Positions 16,993 to 26,197 are shown, counted from the stretch's first letter. The stretch is DNA of 64,000 nucleotides from SKPS01 sp964469215 (GCA_964469215.1 CAYXYB010000001.1:434001-498000), one strand, 5' to 3'. Program-made: numbers and translations. The notes: generated from the sequence alone by a model not told the origin.

Positions 16993-18597
16993 TTATAGTT
17001 TCGACTTCAAATGAAAAATAATCTCAGAATACGCACCCTTGTTCTTTTCGGTTCGGTTTAACACTGGTCGTTTATATTGTTTTACTATCTGCATTCCGGC
17101 ATTTTCAGCAATAATCGGATACATATTGTATCTGTCGTTAGCAACAAGAAATACATCATAATTCTCTACCATGAATTGTTTTGCATTATTTAAAACAGCA
17201 CTAATCCCATCAATATAGCTTTGTTTTGCCTCCTTCCCCTTCCCCCGAAAGAGAGGGCCTATTTCCTGTTCGTCTCTTCGATTAAAACCAAATAAATCAT
17301 ATGCATATGCGTGCTGCTCATGATAATCGATTAGTCCCACATAAGGAGGAGAAGAAAATATCCCCCGGATTTTCTGTTGTCTGAAAGTTTCAATGAAGAC
17401 CGGACTTGTACGCTCGATTTCAGCTTCTAAATCCAGTGTGCGACTATCTCCTGTGAAGCAATGATGGAATGTGGGTTTCCTTAACTTATCGAATGCAGCT
17501 AGTCTTTTCACAGTATCTGAGCTATATGAAATCCACCATTTTAAAATTGAGAACAATGGTTTGCAGATCTTGCCATGTTTGCTGCAATAGTAAGATGTTG
17601 TAACTGGGTCGCGAAGTGTTGCCAGATCATCATGGGTTGTAGCCCTGCAACTTCGAATTGTGCGACTAAGTATAATGGATATTATACTCTTTGTTTGCTG
17701 ATTTTCTATTTTCCTGATCTTTTCAAACACGAAATCAATTTCTGATCTAATGTGTTGGCTATACCATTTGTCAAGAAATGAGTCACTTCTATTTTGAGGC
17801 AGAACAATGTTGTATTCTTTTATGAGTCGGTTATAGTGTTCTAAAAAAAGTTGTTCCTTTTCTCTTCCATAACTATTTTCGTCAATTTCTTTTCGTTTTA
17901 CGCGATATTTATAACTCGGAACTGGGAAGTATTTATTATTGAATTCATTTAGTGCTTTTAATAATTTGTCTTCAAACTCAATAGTTTTTGAGTTGAATAA
18001 AAAGGTCTTTAATCCTCTTGTTATTCGGTTAAGTTCTGTTTGAATATCAACAAGATTATACTTATTCACCTTGCAATTACTAATTAAGGCATTGAAGGCC
18101 GAAACATCAATCCCAATAGAATGGATTCCTAATTCGCAAGCTTGAACCAAGGTAGTGCCACTTCCTGAAAATGGATCTAACACAATATCTCCTGGCTTAA
18201 AATAAACCTCACGTTTAAAAACATCTGTATTCTGATCTAAAAAATATTCTACCAATTGAGGAATAAACTTTCCTTTATATGGATGCAGCCTGTGAACATG
18301 TTTTGTGGTTTCGGCTTCTGTATATTGATCGAAAGATAGTGCCCAGTTAAGGTCATCACCTAATTGCTCAGTCCACCCTTCGCGTTTTAAGGTCTTTTTG
18401 CTTTTGTAGTATTCAACAAGTTCTTCTTTGAGTATTAGTGTTGTTCCATTGTCTCCTATTTTTCTTACTCTGCCATATTGTACAAGGTACGAGATATTAT
18501 TTGCGCTAACGTTTTTGTCTAAGTAAGCACTTGCCCATTGACTTGCTTCCTTAATTGTCATCAATTCCTGTTGTTCATTCTCCAGCATTTTTCTCAT
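16993..18597 (-). CDS. Type II DNA methyltransferase with N-terminal helix-turn-helix
   Basis: A 534-residue methyltransferase. The SAM-binding motif I is D141-PFSGSG147-TTL and the catalytic motif IV is S416-PPY419, the form usual for N4-cytosine or some N6-adenine enzymes. About 270 residues separate them, so the target-recognition region probably lies between, giving the order I-TRD-IV. Residues about 11-65 (TIKEASQWASAYLDKNVSAN and onward) look like an excisionase/MerR-like helix-turn-helix, which may let the enzyme bind its own promoter. The frame overlaps the controller gene by 23 bases; ATGs at 18597 and 18588 are both possible. It protects the host from the TdeIII-like nuclease. Confidence 0.85.
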   Translation of the reverse strand: MRKMLENEQQELMTIKEASQWASAYLDKNVSANNISYLVQYGRVRKIGDNGTTLILKEELVEYYKSKKTLKREGWTEQLGDDLNWALSFDQYTEAETTKHVHRLHPYKGKFIPQLVEYFLDQNTDVFKREVYFKPGDIVLDPFSGSGTTLVQACELGIHSIGIDVSAFNALISNCKVNKYNLVDIQTELNRITRGLKTFLFNSKTIEFEDKLLKALNEFNNKYFPVPSYKYRVKRKEIDENSYGREKEQLFLEHYNRLIKEYNIVLPQNRSDSFLDKWYSQHIRSEIDFVFEKIRKIENQQTKSIISIILSRTIRSCRATTHDDLATLRDPVTTSYYCSKHGKICKPLFSILKWWISYSSDTVKRLAAFDKLRKPTFHHCFTGDSRTLDLEAEIERTSPVFIETFRQQKIRGIFSSPPYVGLIDYHEQHAYAYDLFGFNRRDEQEIGPLFRGKGKEAKQSYIDGISAVLNNAKQFMVENYDVFLVANDRYNMYPIIAENAGMQIVKQYKRPVLNRTEKNKGAYSEIIFHLKSKL

Positions 18598-18877
18598 ATC
18601 TAATCCTCCTTTTAGCTGCTTCTAATGCTTCAATTGCTAGATAGTCATCCTTCAAAGCAAAAGCAATTATTTCACCTAAATAACATATCAAAAGCATTTC
18701 CCTGTCAATATTAAGAAAATCAGCTATCTTTTCAAGCTGGTCTCTTGTTGCTTTTCTACTTCCTCGTTCAATTTTGCTTAACAAGGCAATATCAATGTTA
18801 ATGCATTCCGATAATTGACGTAGCAAAATGCCGTGTGCCTCTCTTTGTTCGCGTATTATTTGTCCCGTTGTTTTCAC
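18575..18877 (-). CDS. XRE-type controller protein of the restriction-modification system
   Basis: A 100-residue HTH_XRE protein if read from the GTG at 18877 (VKTTGQIIREQREAHG…). Helix-turn-helix residues include LLRQLSECINIDIALLSKIE and RGSRKATRDQLEKIADFLN. Such controller proteins time nuclease expression after methylation and bind an operator in their own promoter. A TTG at 18898 would extend the frame by seven codons, but it lies inside the palindromic operator and upstream of the predicted transcription start. With the GTG start the mRNA would be leaderless or nearly so, as known for some controller genes. It overlaps the methyltransferase start. Confidence 0.8.
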   Translation of the reverse strand: MKTTGQIIREQREAHGILLRQLSECINIDIALLSKIERGSRKATRDQLEKIADFLNIDREMLLICYLGEIIAFALKDDYLAIEALEAAKRRIRYEKNAGE

Positions 18878-18879
18878 CC

Positions 18880-18909
18880 AAAAAGTATCGCTTGACAAGT
18901 TTTGTCAAA
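18880..18909 (-). promoter_or_regulatory. Promoter with perfect palindromic operator for the R-M controller
   Basis: On the minus strand, TTTG (18909-18906) is followed after 18 bases by TACTTTTT (18887-18880), close to the -33/-7 consensus. A perfect inverted repeat, TTGACAA-3 bases-TTGTCAA, occupies 18892-18908, covering the spacer and touching the -33 box. This is where an autoregulating controller protein would bind. Confidence 0.65.
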
Positions 18910-18999
18910 TCTACTATGAAAATGCTAGAAAAGTCTACAGAATATTAAAAGTTATTAACATTTTATTAATTTGCTCAATATCCTTACGTTACATAGGCT

Positions 19000-19168
19000 G
19001 ATTTGCAGCACCCCATCCGACTCCCCGGGCAACCTTTTGTCATGCAGCCTGTACCTGAACTCACTTGCCATGCAGGAACCGCCGCACCACCATCTCCGTC
19101 TTTGTATCCTTTCCTTTGATCAGGCTCATGTTGTAGCTGCGGGTGGCGGGGGAGTGGACGTCGGTCAT
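19000..19168 (-). pseudogene. Truncated remnant of a vsr (very short patch repair) endonuclease gene
   Basis: From an ATG at 19168 the minus strand encodes MTDVHSPATRSYNMSLIKGK, then DTKTEMVVRRFLHGK, then a TGA at 19063-19061. One base out of frame it continues EFRYRLHDKRLPGESDGVLQ before the similarity is lost. This tracks the N-terminus of Vsr endonucleases (R-S-x-N-M-S-x-I-x-x-K-D-T-K-P-E, then F-R-Y-R-L-H, then L-P-G-x-x-D). The catalytic and C-terminal parts, over half of a normal 130-150-residue Vsr, are absent. The gene is therefore frameshifted and deleted. It probably belonged to an earlier R-M module at this site. Confidence 0.75.
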
Positions 19169-19203
19169 AGGTTTAATTAGCAGATGTTTGATTTAACCCG
19201 GAG

Positions 19204-19794
19204 TTACCAGGTCAGAATATCGTCAAGCTGCTGATCAAGGGTTTGCCGGAATTCGAGGTAGTCTGCCGGCCTTCTTCTGTTCATATACATCACCAGAAGC
19301 CCTGTAACAGTATATCTCAGCCGACCTTTTATCCGGAGAGCTTGCTCGCTGGTTACAGATCCCTTACGGAAGCACTCATTCCAGTCTTTTTCACAAACAC
19401 TGTCGAGCGAGCGCTCTATGATATCCAGTGTTGATTCTTTGTTTCCAAGGTCCCCGGCCCTTGCAGTGTAGAAAAGTTCAAATATGCCCGGATATTCAGT
19501 GAAATACCCTACGTATGCCTTTACCCTTGCCCTGATTTTTGATGTGCAACCCCGGCCTTCTGCCGGAGCATCATCTGTAAACTCCAGGCACTCCTGCTGA
19601 AAATCCTGAACACACTCGAACAGCAACACATTAATGTCCCTGAAATAATTGTAAATTGTTGCAAACGAGTATCCTGCATGGTCAGCCACCGACCTTACAC
19701 TTACCCCCCTAATACCTTCCCCTTTGATTATAGCTTTTGTAGCTTCAATAAAATACCTGCGCATCCGCTCTTCCTGAATCTCTTTCTTTTTCAT
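19204..19794 (-). CDS. TetR-family transcriptional regulator
   Basis: A 196-residue TetR regulator. The N-terminal DNA-binding domain (about residues 8-55) has GIRGVSVRSVADHAGYSFAT followed by IYNYFRDIN, the typical helix-turn-helix and YNYF element. The remaining helices are the ligand/dimer domain and are not specific. It is not next to an obvious efflux gene; the nearest genes are the vsr relic downstream and the DUF4349 lipoprotein upstream. Its own promoter contains a palindrome, so autoregulation is the most that context supports. Confidence 0.88.
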   Translation of the reverse strand: MKKKEIQEERMRRYFIEATKAIIKGEGIRGVSVRSVADHAGYSFATIYNYFRDINVLLFECVQDFQQECLEFTDDAPAEGRGCTSKIRARVKAYVGYFTEYPGIFELFYTARAGDLGNKESTLDIIERSLDSVCEKDWNECFRKGSVTSEQALRIKGRLRYTVTGLLVMYMNRRRPADYLEFRQTLDQQLDDILTW

Positions 19795-19823
19795 GATTTT
19801 TTTTAAAATTTTTTTGAACGGTG

Positions 19824-19849
19824 CAAATATAATGAATAATGATAATTCA
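19824..19849 (-). promoter_or_regulatory. Promoter and candidate operator of the TetR gene at 19204-19794
   Basis: TATATTTG (19831-19824, minus strand) is a full -7 match about 30 bases before the ATG. Immediately upstream a 17-base near-palindrome (TGAAT…ATTCA, 19833-19849, 14 of 17 positions symmetric) fits a repressor site in the spacer. Confidence 0.45.
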
Positions 19850-19899
19850 ATGAACGATGTTAAAATAATTGGAAAATTTGCTAATTATCAAGGATTAGA

Positions 19900-20748
19900 T
19901 CATGTTTTCGCCGCTTTCCGGGCTCTTCTTATCCGCCTCCTTCTAATCAGCAAAAAGACAATAATTATGATGATAAAGAGGATCAGCACCCAGTTATACA
20001 GCAGGATGTAAAGAAAGTCGACAAATTGGTGCCAGCCGCCGTAAACAGATTGCTTAAGCTTTTCTGATACATCTGCCCTCTTTGAGGGTGAGTATCTGAA
20101 GGCTTTCTTCTGGCTTATCTCCAGATGAAGCTTGCTGAAGGAAACCTGGCCCGAAAGGTATTTCAGGCGGCCCATGGTGCTCTCAACCTCCTCTTCAAGT
20201 TTCCTGAGCCTCTCCTGGATTTCCAGAATCTCCTGCACATTCCGGGCTACCTTCAGCAGCTCCTGGTAACGGGCAATGTAGCTCCTCTTGTTTGCAAGCC
20301 GTGTCTCAAGGTCAATATACTCTTCGGTTACATCCCTGGCTTCAATGTACTTGTTTTTTACTTCGCTGTCTCCATCCTCAAGCGTTGCAATGAATTGCTC
20401 AAAACGTTTTGCCGGAATCCTTATGGTGAGAGTGTAGGTGGCCAGTTGGGTTGTGTTTTCTAATCTCTCGTCTTCATAATACCCGTTAACGGCATTTATC
20501 AGTGAGTCAACCCTTCTCTTTTCGGAAAAAAGATTATTTGCCTCCATCTCCATATAGCCGTTTTTAATGATCTTCTTCGGTATTGATTCCTGAATGTCTG
20601 AAGTCTCATCAACGGAAGCTTCATCAGCTTCGACTGCATATTCTTCAGATGATTCAAGAACATTGCTCCTAAGATCTTCTGAAGTATATTCTGATCTGCA
20701 TGACATCAGAAAAAAGGTGGCAATAACCAGGGTGATGCAATATTTCAT
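19900..20748 (-). CDS. DUF4349-domain lipoprotein
   Basis: A 282-residue envelope protein. The signal peptide ends at a lipobox (FLMSC, Cys17), followed by an acidic linker (about 20-55). The DUF4349 domain covers about 60-265: KIIKNGYMEME, a ferredoxin-fold-like LTIRIPAKRFEQFIATLE, and a long coiled coil (TEEYIDLETRLANKRSYIAR and ILEIQERLRKLEEEVES). A strongly hydrophobic segment (VLILFIIIIIVFLLI) and a basic tail close the protein. The domain has no established biochemical role. The gene stands alone, divergent from porU with a shared 245-base control region. Confidence 0.85.
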   Translation of the reverse strand: MKYCITLVIATFFLMSCRSEYTSEDLRSNVLESSEEYAVEADEASVDETSDIQESIPKKIIKNGYMEMEANNLFSEKRRVDSLINAVNGYYEDERLENTTQLATYTLTIRIPAKRFEQFIATLEDGDSEVKNKYIEARDVTEEYIDLETRLANKRSYIARYQELLKVARNVQEILEIQERLRKLEEEVESTMGRLKYLSGQVSFSKLHLEISQKKAFRYSPSKRADVSEKLKQSVYGGWHQFVDFLYILLYNWVLILFIIIIIVFLLIRRRRIRRARKAAKT

Positions 20749-20807
20749 TGGATTACCGTTTAGGTGATTTATAATATTTACTGATATTGGAATTCCTTTG
20801 TTCTGAA

Positions 20808-20815
20808 CAAAGATA
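20808..20815 (-). promoter_or_regulatory. -7 box of the DUF4349 gene
   Basis: TATCTTTG on the minus strand, a full match, about 60 bases ahead of the ATG at 20748. Confidence 0.45.
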
Positions 20816-20890
20816 AGTCAAAAACCTGTGGTTTTTCGTACTGAATATTTACACATCTTCATAAAAATTCGGTTGCAATGGTTTGATGCT

Positions 20891-20898
20891 TATCTTTG
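20891..20898 (+). promoter_or_regulatory. -7 box of the porU-like gene
   Basis: TATCTTTG, a full match, with TTG 15 bases upstream. It predicts a leader of about 90 bases before the ATG at 20994. Confidence 0.45.
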
Positions 20899-20993
20899 TG
20901 CGGTTGCAGAGATCGGCAGATAATGACAGGCAATCATCAATGCCTTTGTTTTTCTGATCATCGCAGCACCCAAATACATAACTATTCTTTTCT

Positions 20994-23900
20994 ATGAAGA
21001 AGATAATGTTAGGCCTGCTTCTGATTTCCGGTTTTATGCATTTAAAACCTCATCTTACGGAAGCTCAGACGTCAGCAGGCAACGACTGGGTTTTACAGAC
21101 CATAAACCAGGATTACTGGAAGTTCCCGGTAGTAAATACGGGCATCTACAGAATCGACTCTGCCACCCTTGCCCAGGCAGGTGTGCTTTCCCTGCCCGGA
21201 TTCGACCCCAGAAAGATACAGCTAATAAGGAACGGTACAGAGGTTCCCGTATTTATCCAGGGAGAGCAGGATGGTGTTTTCAACGCCACCGATTACATTG
21301 AGTTTTTCGGCAAAAAGAATGATGCTTCTGCAGACCGCAGGTTTTTCAGTGACACAACATGGCAGGTGAACAAAAGCCACAGCCTTTTTACAGACACCGC
21401 CTATTATTTTCTCACTGTAGGACCGACCCTCTCCAACTTCAGATTAATTATAGAAACGGATGTGAATTACAGCAGCTTTCTTCCTGCCGAGAGCTATTTC
21501 TGGTCAAAGGCTACCTTTGAGCCTGCGGGAACCTATGCGCTTGGAGGCCTCCTGGGAGAAGATTACTCTAAAGATTCGCGATACATGGATGGTGAGGGAT
21601 GGGTTGATTTCCCATTTGGTATTGACCTGAACATGACAAATCCCCGTCAGCTCAACCTGCAGACACTGGGTGCATATTATCAGGGTCCTCCGTCAACACT
21701 CGATTATGTAATAGTGGGGAGGTCGAAGTATGTATTCAAGAACCCTGCTTATCCCGGCAAGAGCCATCATGTGAAAGTATCCATTGATGGTTTGTCGGGG
21801 GCACTGGATGACTTTACCTATTATGGTTACCAGGTTTCCAGGCGCAGTGTTCAGTTTCCTTCCACATCCCTTTCGACAGGTTTTTCCACCAAGTTCCTGT
21901 TTGCTGCCGTTGATGATATGTCGACCATACCTGCACAGGAGCCCACCCGAAGCGACCGCAATTCTATTGCACTGGTGGAACTTACATTCCCTCATGGAAC
22001 CAGCCTTGGAAATGTTACAGAGAAGTGGCTTTATGTTGCCGACCATCCCCAGAAAAGCAAAACATATCTATCGCTTACCAACCTTCTGGTGTCATTAGGT
22101 TCCCCGATATTATATGACCTTACCAACAACCGCAGAATTGTTGTTACCACCTCCGGTAATGAAAGGCAGATGCTGATACCAAATTCACAGGCCGGAAATC
22201 CATCGGTGAAGGAGTGTTATCTTGCTTCTGAAGCTTTGGTCATACAGGTAACCAAACTGAATCCCCTTTCCACGGGTAACAGTTTTGCCGACTACTTTGC
22301 AGATTTTCAGCAAAACCAGTATGATTACATGATCATCACACACCCCTCTCTGATGAACAGTGCCTCCATGTATGCACAATACCGCGCTACAGGAGGGTAT
22401 CCGGCATTGTATAAACCAGTGCTGGTGGATGTTGAAGGACTTTATGAGCAGTTTTCATTCGGAATACGTAACAACCCCCTTGCGATCGAAAATTTTGTGA
22501 AGTTCCTGCATCAGAACAGCGTACTGCCTCAGAACATCTTTATTATTGGTAAGGGATATGCAACCATCCATTCACGTAGGGATAGTACAACATTCAGGAA
22601 TTCACTTGTTCCGGGTTGGGGATATCCTGCTACTGACAATATGTACATCAATCGTCTGGCTTCCACACACATAAACAACATTTACATTGGCAGGCTGGCA
22701 GCAGCAACGGCGACAGAAGTGGATGTCTATCTCGAAAAGGTGATGCAGTATGAGGATACTCTGAGGCTGAAGAATGAGATGTGGATGAAGAGAGCCATTC
22801 ATCTGGGAGGGGGTAATAATTCTGCTGAACAAACATATATAAAGTCTGCCCTTTCAAGATGGGAGAGTGTGTTTAAAGGGCCTGCTTTCGGAGGTCATGT
22901 TACCACATTCCTTAAAACCTCCACAGAGCCTATCGAGATTCTGAAATCACAACAGATAAAGGCAACGATCAACAACGGGGTGATCCTTATGTCGTTTTTC
23001 GGTCATGGTTCAGCCATCGGATTTGACCTCAGCACCGACGATGTTCACAGTTATAACAATGAAGGACGTTACCCCCTGGTTATTGCCAATTCATGTTACT
23101 CGGGCGATCTTTTCAACAAGACCTACACAAAAAGTGAGGAGTTTGTGCTAACGCCTAAAAAAGGTGCTATTGCCTACCTGGGCTCATCAAGTTATTCAAC
23201 TATTAACGTGTTGAATGAAATCAACGACACCCTGTATTACCATATTGCAGATGCCGGGTATGGTAAACATTTGGGAGCACTTGTGAGAAGCGGTCTGCGA
23301 CCCCTTACTTATAGCCCTACTTCATTTTATCATCAGGTAACATACCAGCAGACAACTCTCCATGGTGACCCTGTCATTGTTCTCACTGCCCAGGATAAAC
23401 CCGACTACAGGATGAGCACCGAGCAGATCTTCTTTTCACCTTCCAACGTGACCAATGAGATTGATTCGTTCTCAATCCATATTATCAGCAGGAACGCCGG
23501 GAAGGCACTCAGCGATTCATTTGCAGTGACAATAAGCCGTATATTCCCCGATAAGTCGGTTTCTGACACCACCTTCTTTTATATTAGCACTGCCTTTCAG
23601 GATACGTTCACGGTTTATTTACCGGTTAACAGGTCAAAAGGTATTGGACTGAACTTTTTTGAAGTCACCCTGGATGCTCTTTATCAGATACAGGAATCGG
23701 ATGAAACAAACAATGCTGCTGTTGCGTCATTGTATATAAAATCATCAGGACTTATTCCTGTTTATCCTTATGAATTTGCTGTTGTTCCTGCCGACACTGT
23801 GACACTACATGCAAGCACTACAGATCCTTTCTCGGGGGTAAAGAGGTACCACTTCCAGATTGCTGACAACCCGCAGTTCCAGCCTTTGCTTGCCACCCAT

Positions 23901-26141
23901 ACAATGCAGAGGAGCGGAGGTGTGCTGAGCTGGAAGCCACCGGTAACCCTTACCGATAGCATGGTATATTTCTGGAGGGTGGCAGTTGACAGTCTTGATC
24001 ATCCGGAGGGTATTACCGATTGGCGCGTAAGTTCATTCAGGTATATTGATGGCAGGACAGGCTGGGCGCAGGCTCATTTCGACCAGTTCAGGGGAAACGA
24101 ATATCAGAAAATCACTTTTGATACTCTCACTGAGAGGTTCAGCTTTCTTCCCGAGCATTTTGAACTTACCGCCCAGACGGGTATTTATCCAAACCTTACT
24201 GCCAATCAACATTATTTTTCCATCGACGGAGTTTATCAACATCAGGGTGCGTCAATAATATCAAACAGTCTGGATGGTGGTTTTGTCTTTGCAGTTTTCG
24301 ACACTATCACAGCTCAGCCTTTGAAGGCGGTTAACACATCAGCATCCTGGAACGGCAACTGGGGTCAGTATCAGGAGCCGGGAACCACAAAAAATGCGTT
24401 TGAATTTCCCACACACACCTCACTGTGGCGCGATGCACTGAAAACTTTCTTTGATTCGGTACCACAGGGAAGTTATGTTCTTGGTTACAGCATCAAGAAC
24501 CATCATGCTCAGTTGTACCCTGAGGCTTTGTACCAGGGTTTTGAATCGATAGGTAGTGCAACGATAAGAAGCCTACAGAACAATACACCTTATGTGATAT
24601 TTGGCAGGAAGGGGGCCTCCGTCGGGGATCCTGCAAATGTTGTGGAGCTGTCGAAACCCGGTGCTACCGACACCGTCAAATTTATCAGGATCCTTACAGC
24701 AAACTGGAATCAGGGGAAGATCATTTCAACAGACATAGGGCCGGCCATAAACTGGCAGTCTGCCTACTGGAAACAGGTACCATTACAATCCGACCCCACG
24801 ATTACAGATACAATCACTTTTACCATTTCGGCCATTGACAAGGGGGGGAATGCCCATAATTTTCCGGCTCTTACAGGCATTAAGCCACAGCCTGACAGTT
24901 TGGTTATGCTGGGGCAGTTGGTTGATGCATCTCTTTATCCCTACCTGAGGTTTTCTGTTGACATGAGTGATAAGGTCTTTACCACACCTGCACAGATGAA
25001 GTCGTGGATGGTTTTATACACCCCCGTTGGGGAAACAGCCATTGACCCTTCGTCGGGATTCACCTTTCACAAGGACACTATCCAGCTTGGCGATTCTGTC
25101 AGGTTTACCATCGCTACACGCAACATCAGCGCCTGGGATATGGACAGCCTGCTGGTTCATGCACGTGTTACCGACAGGGAGCGGAGAGTGCATTATCCTT
25201 CCTATAAACGTTTTGATGTTCACCCGGCAGGAGACACACTGATGATTCATGGAATAGCCTTCGCCACTGGAGCCATGGCTACCGGAGAGGCCACTTTATG
25301 GATCGAGGTTAATCCTGTCAACCCCCTGACAGGGCATTACGACCAGTCTGAACAGACACACATAAACAACTTCGGGGAGAAAGGTTTTGTTGTCGTTGGA
25401 GATAACAGAAGCCCCCTGCTGGATGTCACTTTCGATGGCATTCAGATCCTCGACGGAGATATTGTCTCAGCTCAACCCGACATTGACATTCAGCTTACCG
25501 ACGAAAACCTGTTTCTGCTGTTCAATCAGCCCGAAGATACAGCTATGTTCAGGGTATACCTGAAGTACCCCGGCGACAACGAATTTTCTCAGATCCATTT
25601 CCTCAAAGATGGTGTGGATCAGATGTATTTTTACCCTTCAACAGGTAAGCAAAACAGCTGCCGCATACATTTTCCGGCCGATTTTCTTGGAAGGGACGGT
25701 ACATATATGCTCAGGGTTGAGGCAACCGATAAATCATTAGGTCTCTCCGGCTCAATTCGCCATCAGATATCTTTCAGGGTTATCAGTAAGGCATCCATCA
25801 CGGAGGTTCTGAACTGGCCTAACCCTTTCTCGTCCAGAACACGATTTGTGTTTACATTAACGGGATATGAACTGCCAACCGATTTCCGGATACAGATTAT
25901 GACCGTCTCCGGCAGGATCATCCGTGAGCTTACAATGGATGAACTGGGGTCCATTAACCTCGGAAGGAACATCACTGATGGTTACTGGGATGGTACGGAT
26001 GAATTTGGCGACAAGGTAGCCAACGGTGTTTACCTTTACCGCGTGATAACAAATATTCGCGGTCAGTCAATTGACAAGATCTCAACAGATGCTGACCGCT
26101 ACTTTAAGGAGGGGTGGGGAAAAATGTATCTTATGAGGTGA
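20994..26141 (+). CDS. porU: PorU-like T9SS sortase, extended form (C25-family peptidase)
   Basis: A 1715-residue secreted protein with signal peptide. The C25 (gingipain-type) caspase-fold domain spans about residues 470-790. Its catalytic pair is visible: His671 in FFGHGSA and Cys701 in ANSCYSG. The cysteine position is close to that of Porphyromonas PorU (Cys690), but this protein is about 550 residues longer, all of it C-terminal. That extension includes Ig-like/CARDB-like strands (SNVTNEIDSFSIHI), and the end has a FlgD-like fold (NWPNPFSSRTRF … WDGTDEFGDKVANGVYLYRV). PorU cleaves sorting domains from T9SS cargo and attaches the cargo to the cell surface. A porV-like gene follows. A non-sortase C25 protease is the alternative. 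Confidence 0.8.
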   Translation: MKKIMLGLLLISGFMHLKPHLTEAQTSAGNDWVLQTINQDYWKFPVVNTGIYRIDSATLAQAGVLSLPGFDPRKIQLIRNGTEVPVFIQGEQDGVFNATDYIEFFGKKNDASADRRFFSDTTWQVNKSHSLFTDTAYYFLTVGPTLSNFRLIIETDVNYSSFLPAESYFWSKATFEPAGTYALGGLLGEDYSKDSRYMDGEGWVDFPFGIDLNMTNPRQLNLQTLGAYYQGPPSTLDYVIVGRSKYVFKNPAYPGKSHHVKVSIDGLSGALDDFTYYGYQVSRRSVQFPSTSLSTGFSTKFLFAAVDDMSTIPAQEPTRSDRNSIALVELTFPHGTSLGNVTEKWLYVADHPQKSKTYLSLTNLLVSLGSPILYDLTNNRRIVVTTSGNERQMLIPNSQAGNPSVKECYLASEALVIQVTKLNPLSTGNSFADYFADFQQNQYDYMIITHPSLMNSASMYAQYRATGGYPALYKPVLVDVEGLYEQFSFGIRNNPLAIENFVKFLHQNSVLPQNIFIIGKGYATIHSRRDSTTFRNSLVPGWGYPATDNMYINRLASTHINNIYIGRLAAATATEVDVYLEKVMQYEDTLRLKNEMWMKRAIHLGGGNNSAEQTYIKSALSRWESVFKGPAFGGHVTTFLKTSTEPIEILKSQQIKATINNGVILMSFFGHGSAIGFDLSTDDVHSYNNEGRYPLVIANSCYSGDLFNKTYTKSEEFVLTPKKGAIAYLGSSSYSTINVLNEINDTLYYHIADAGYGKHLGALVRSGLRPLTYSPTSFYHQVTYQQTTLHGDPVIVLTAQDKPDYRMSTEQIFFSPSNVTNEIDSFSIHIISRNAGKALSDSFAVTISRIFPDKSVSDTTFFYISTAFQDTFTVYLPVNRSKGIGLNFFEVTLDALYQIQESDETNNAAVASLYIKSSGLIPVYPYEFAVVPADTVTLHASTTDPFSGVKRYHFQIADNPQFQPLLATHTMQRSGGVLSWKPPVTLTDSMVYFWRVAVDSLDHPEGITDWRVSSFRYIDGRTGWAQAHFDQFRGNEYQKITFDTLTERFSFLPEHFELTAQTGIYPNLTANQHYFSIDGVYQHQGASIISNSLDGGFVFAVFDTITAQPLKAVNTSASWNGNWGQYQEPGTTKNAFEFPTHTSLWRDALKTFFDSVPQGSYVLGYSIKNHHAQLYPEALYQGFESIGSATIRSLQNNTPYVIFGRKGASVGDPANVVELSKPGATDTVKFIRILTANWNQGKIISTDIGPAINWQSAYWKQVPLQSDPTITDTITFTISAIDKGGNAHNFPALTGIKPQPDSLVMLGQLVDASLYPYLRFSVDMSDKVFTTPAQMKSWMVLYTPVGETAIDPSSGFTFHKDTIQLGDSVRFTIATRNISAWDMDSLLVHARVTDRERRVHYPSYKRFDVHPAGDTLMIHGIAFATGAMATGEATLWIEVNPVNPLTGHYDQSEQTHINNFGEKGFVVVGDNRSPLLDVTFDGIQILDGDIVSAQPDIDIQLTDENLFLLFNQPEDTAMFRVYLKYPGDNEFSQIHFLKDGVDQMYFYPSTGKQNSCRIHFPADFLGRDGTYMLRVEATDKSLGLSGSIRHQISFRVISKASITEVLNWPNPFSSRTRFVFTLTGYELPTDFRIQIMTVSGRIIRELTMDELGSINLGRNITDGYWDGTDEFGDKVANGVYLYRVITNIRGQSIDKISTDADRYFKEGWGKMYLMR

Positions 26142-26197
26142 TTTATAGTAATAAGAAAAGATGTTTTACGTTAACCATCAGCAAAATAATAGAGATA

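Noticed and set aside
18575..18898. XRE protein plus neighbour as a toxin-antitoxin pair
   Set aside because: The overlapping partner is a DNA methyltransferase followed by a restriction enzyme, which explains the gene as an R-M controller.
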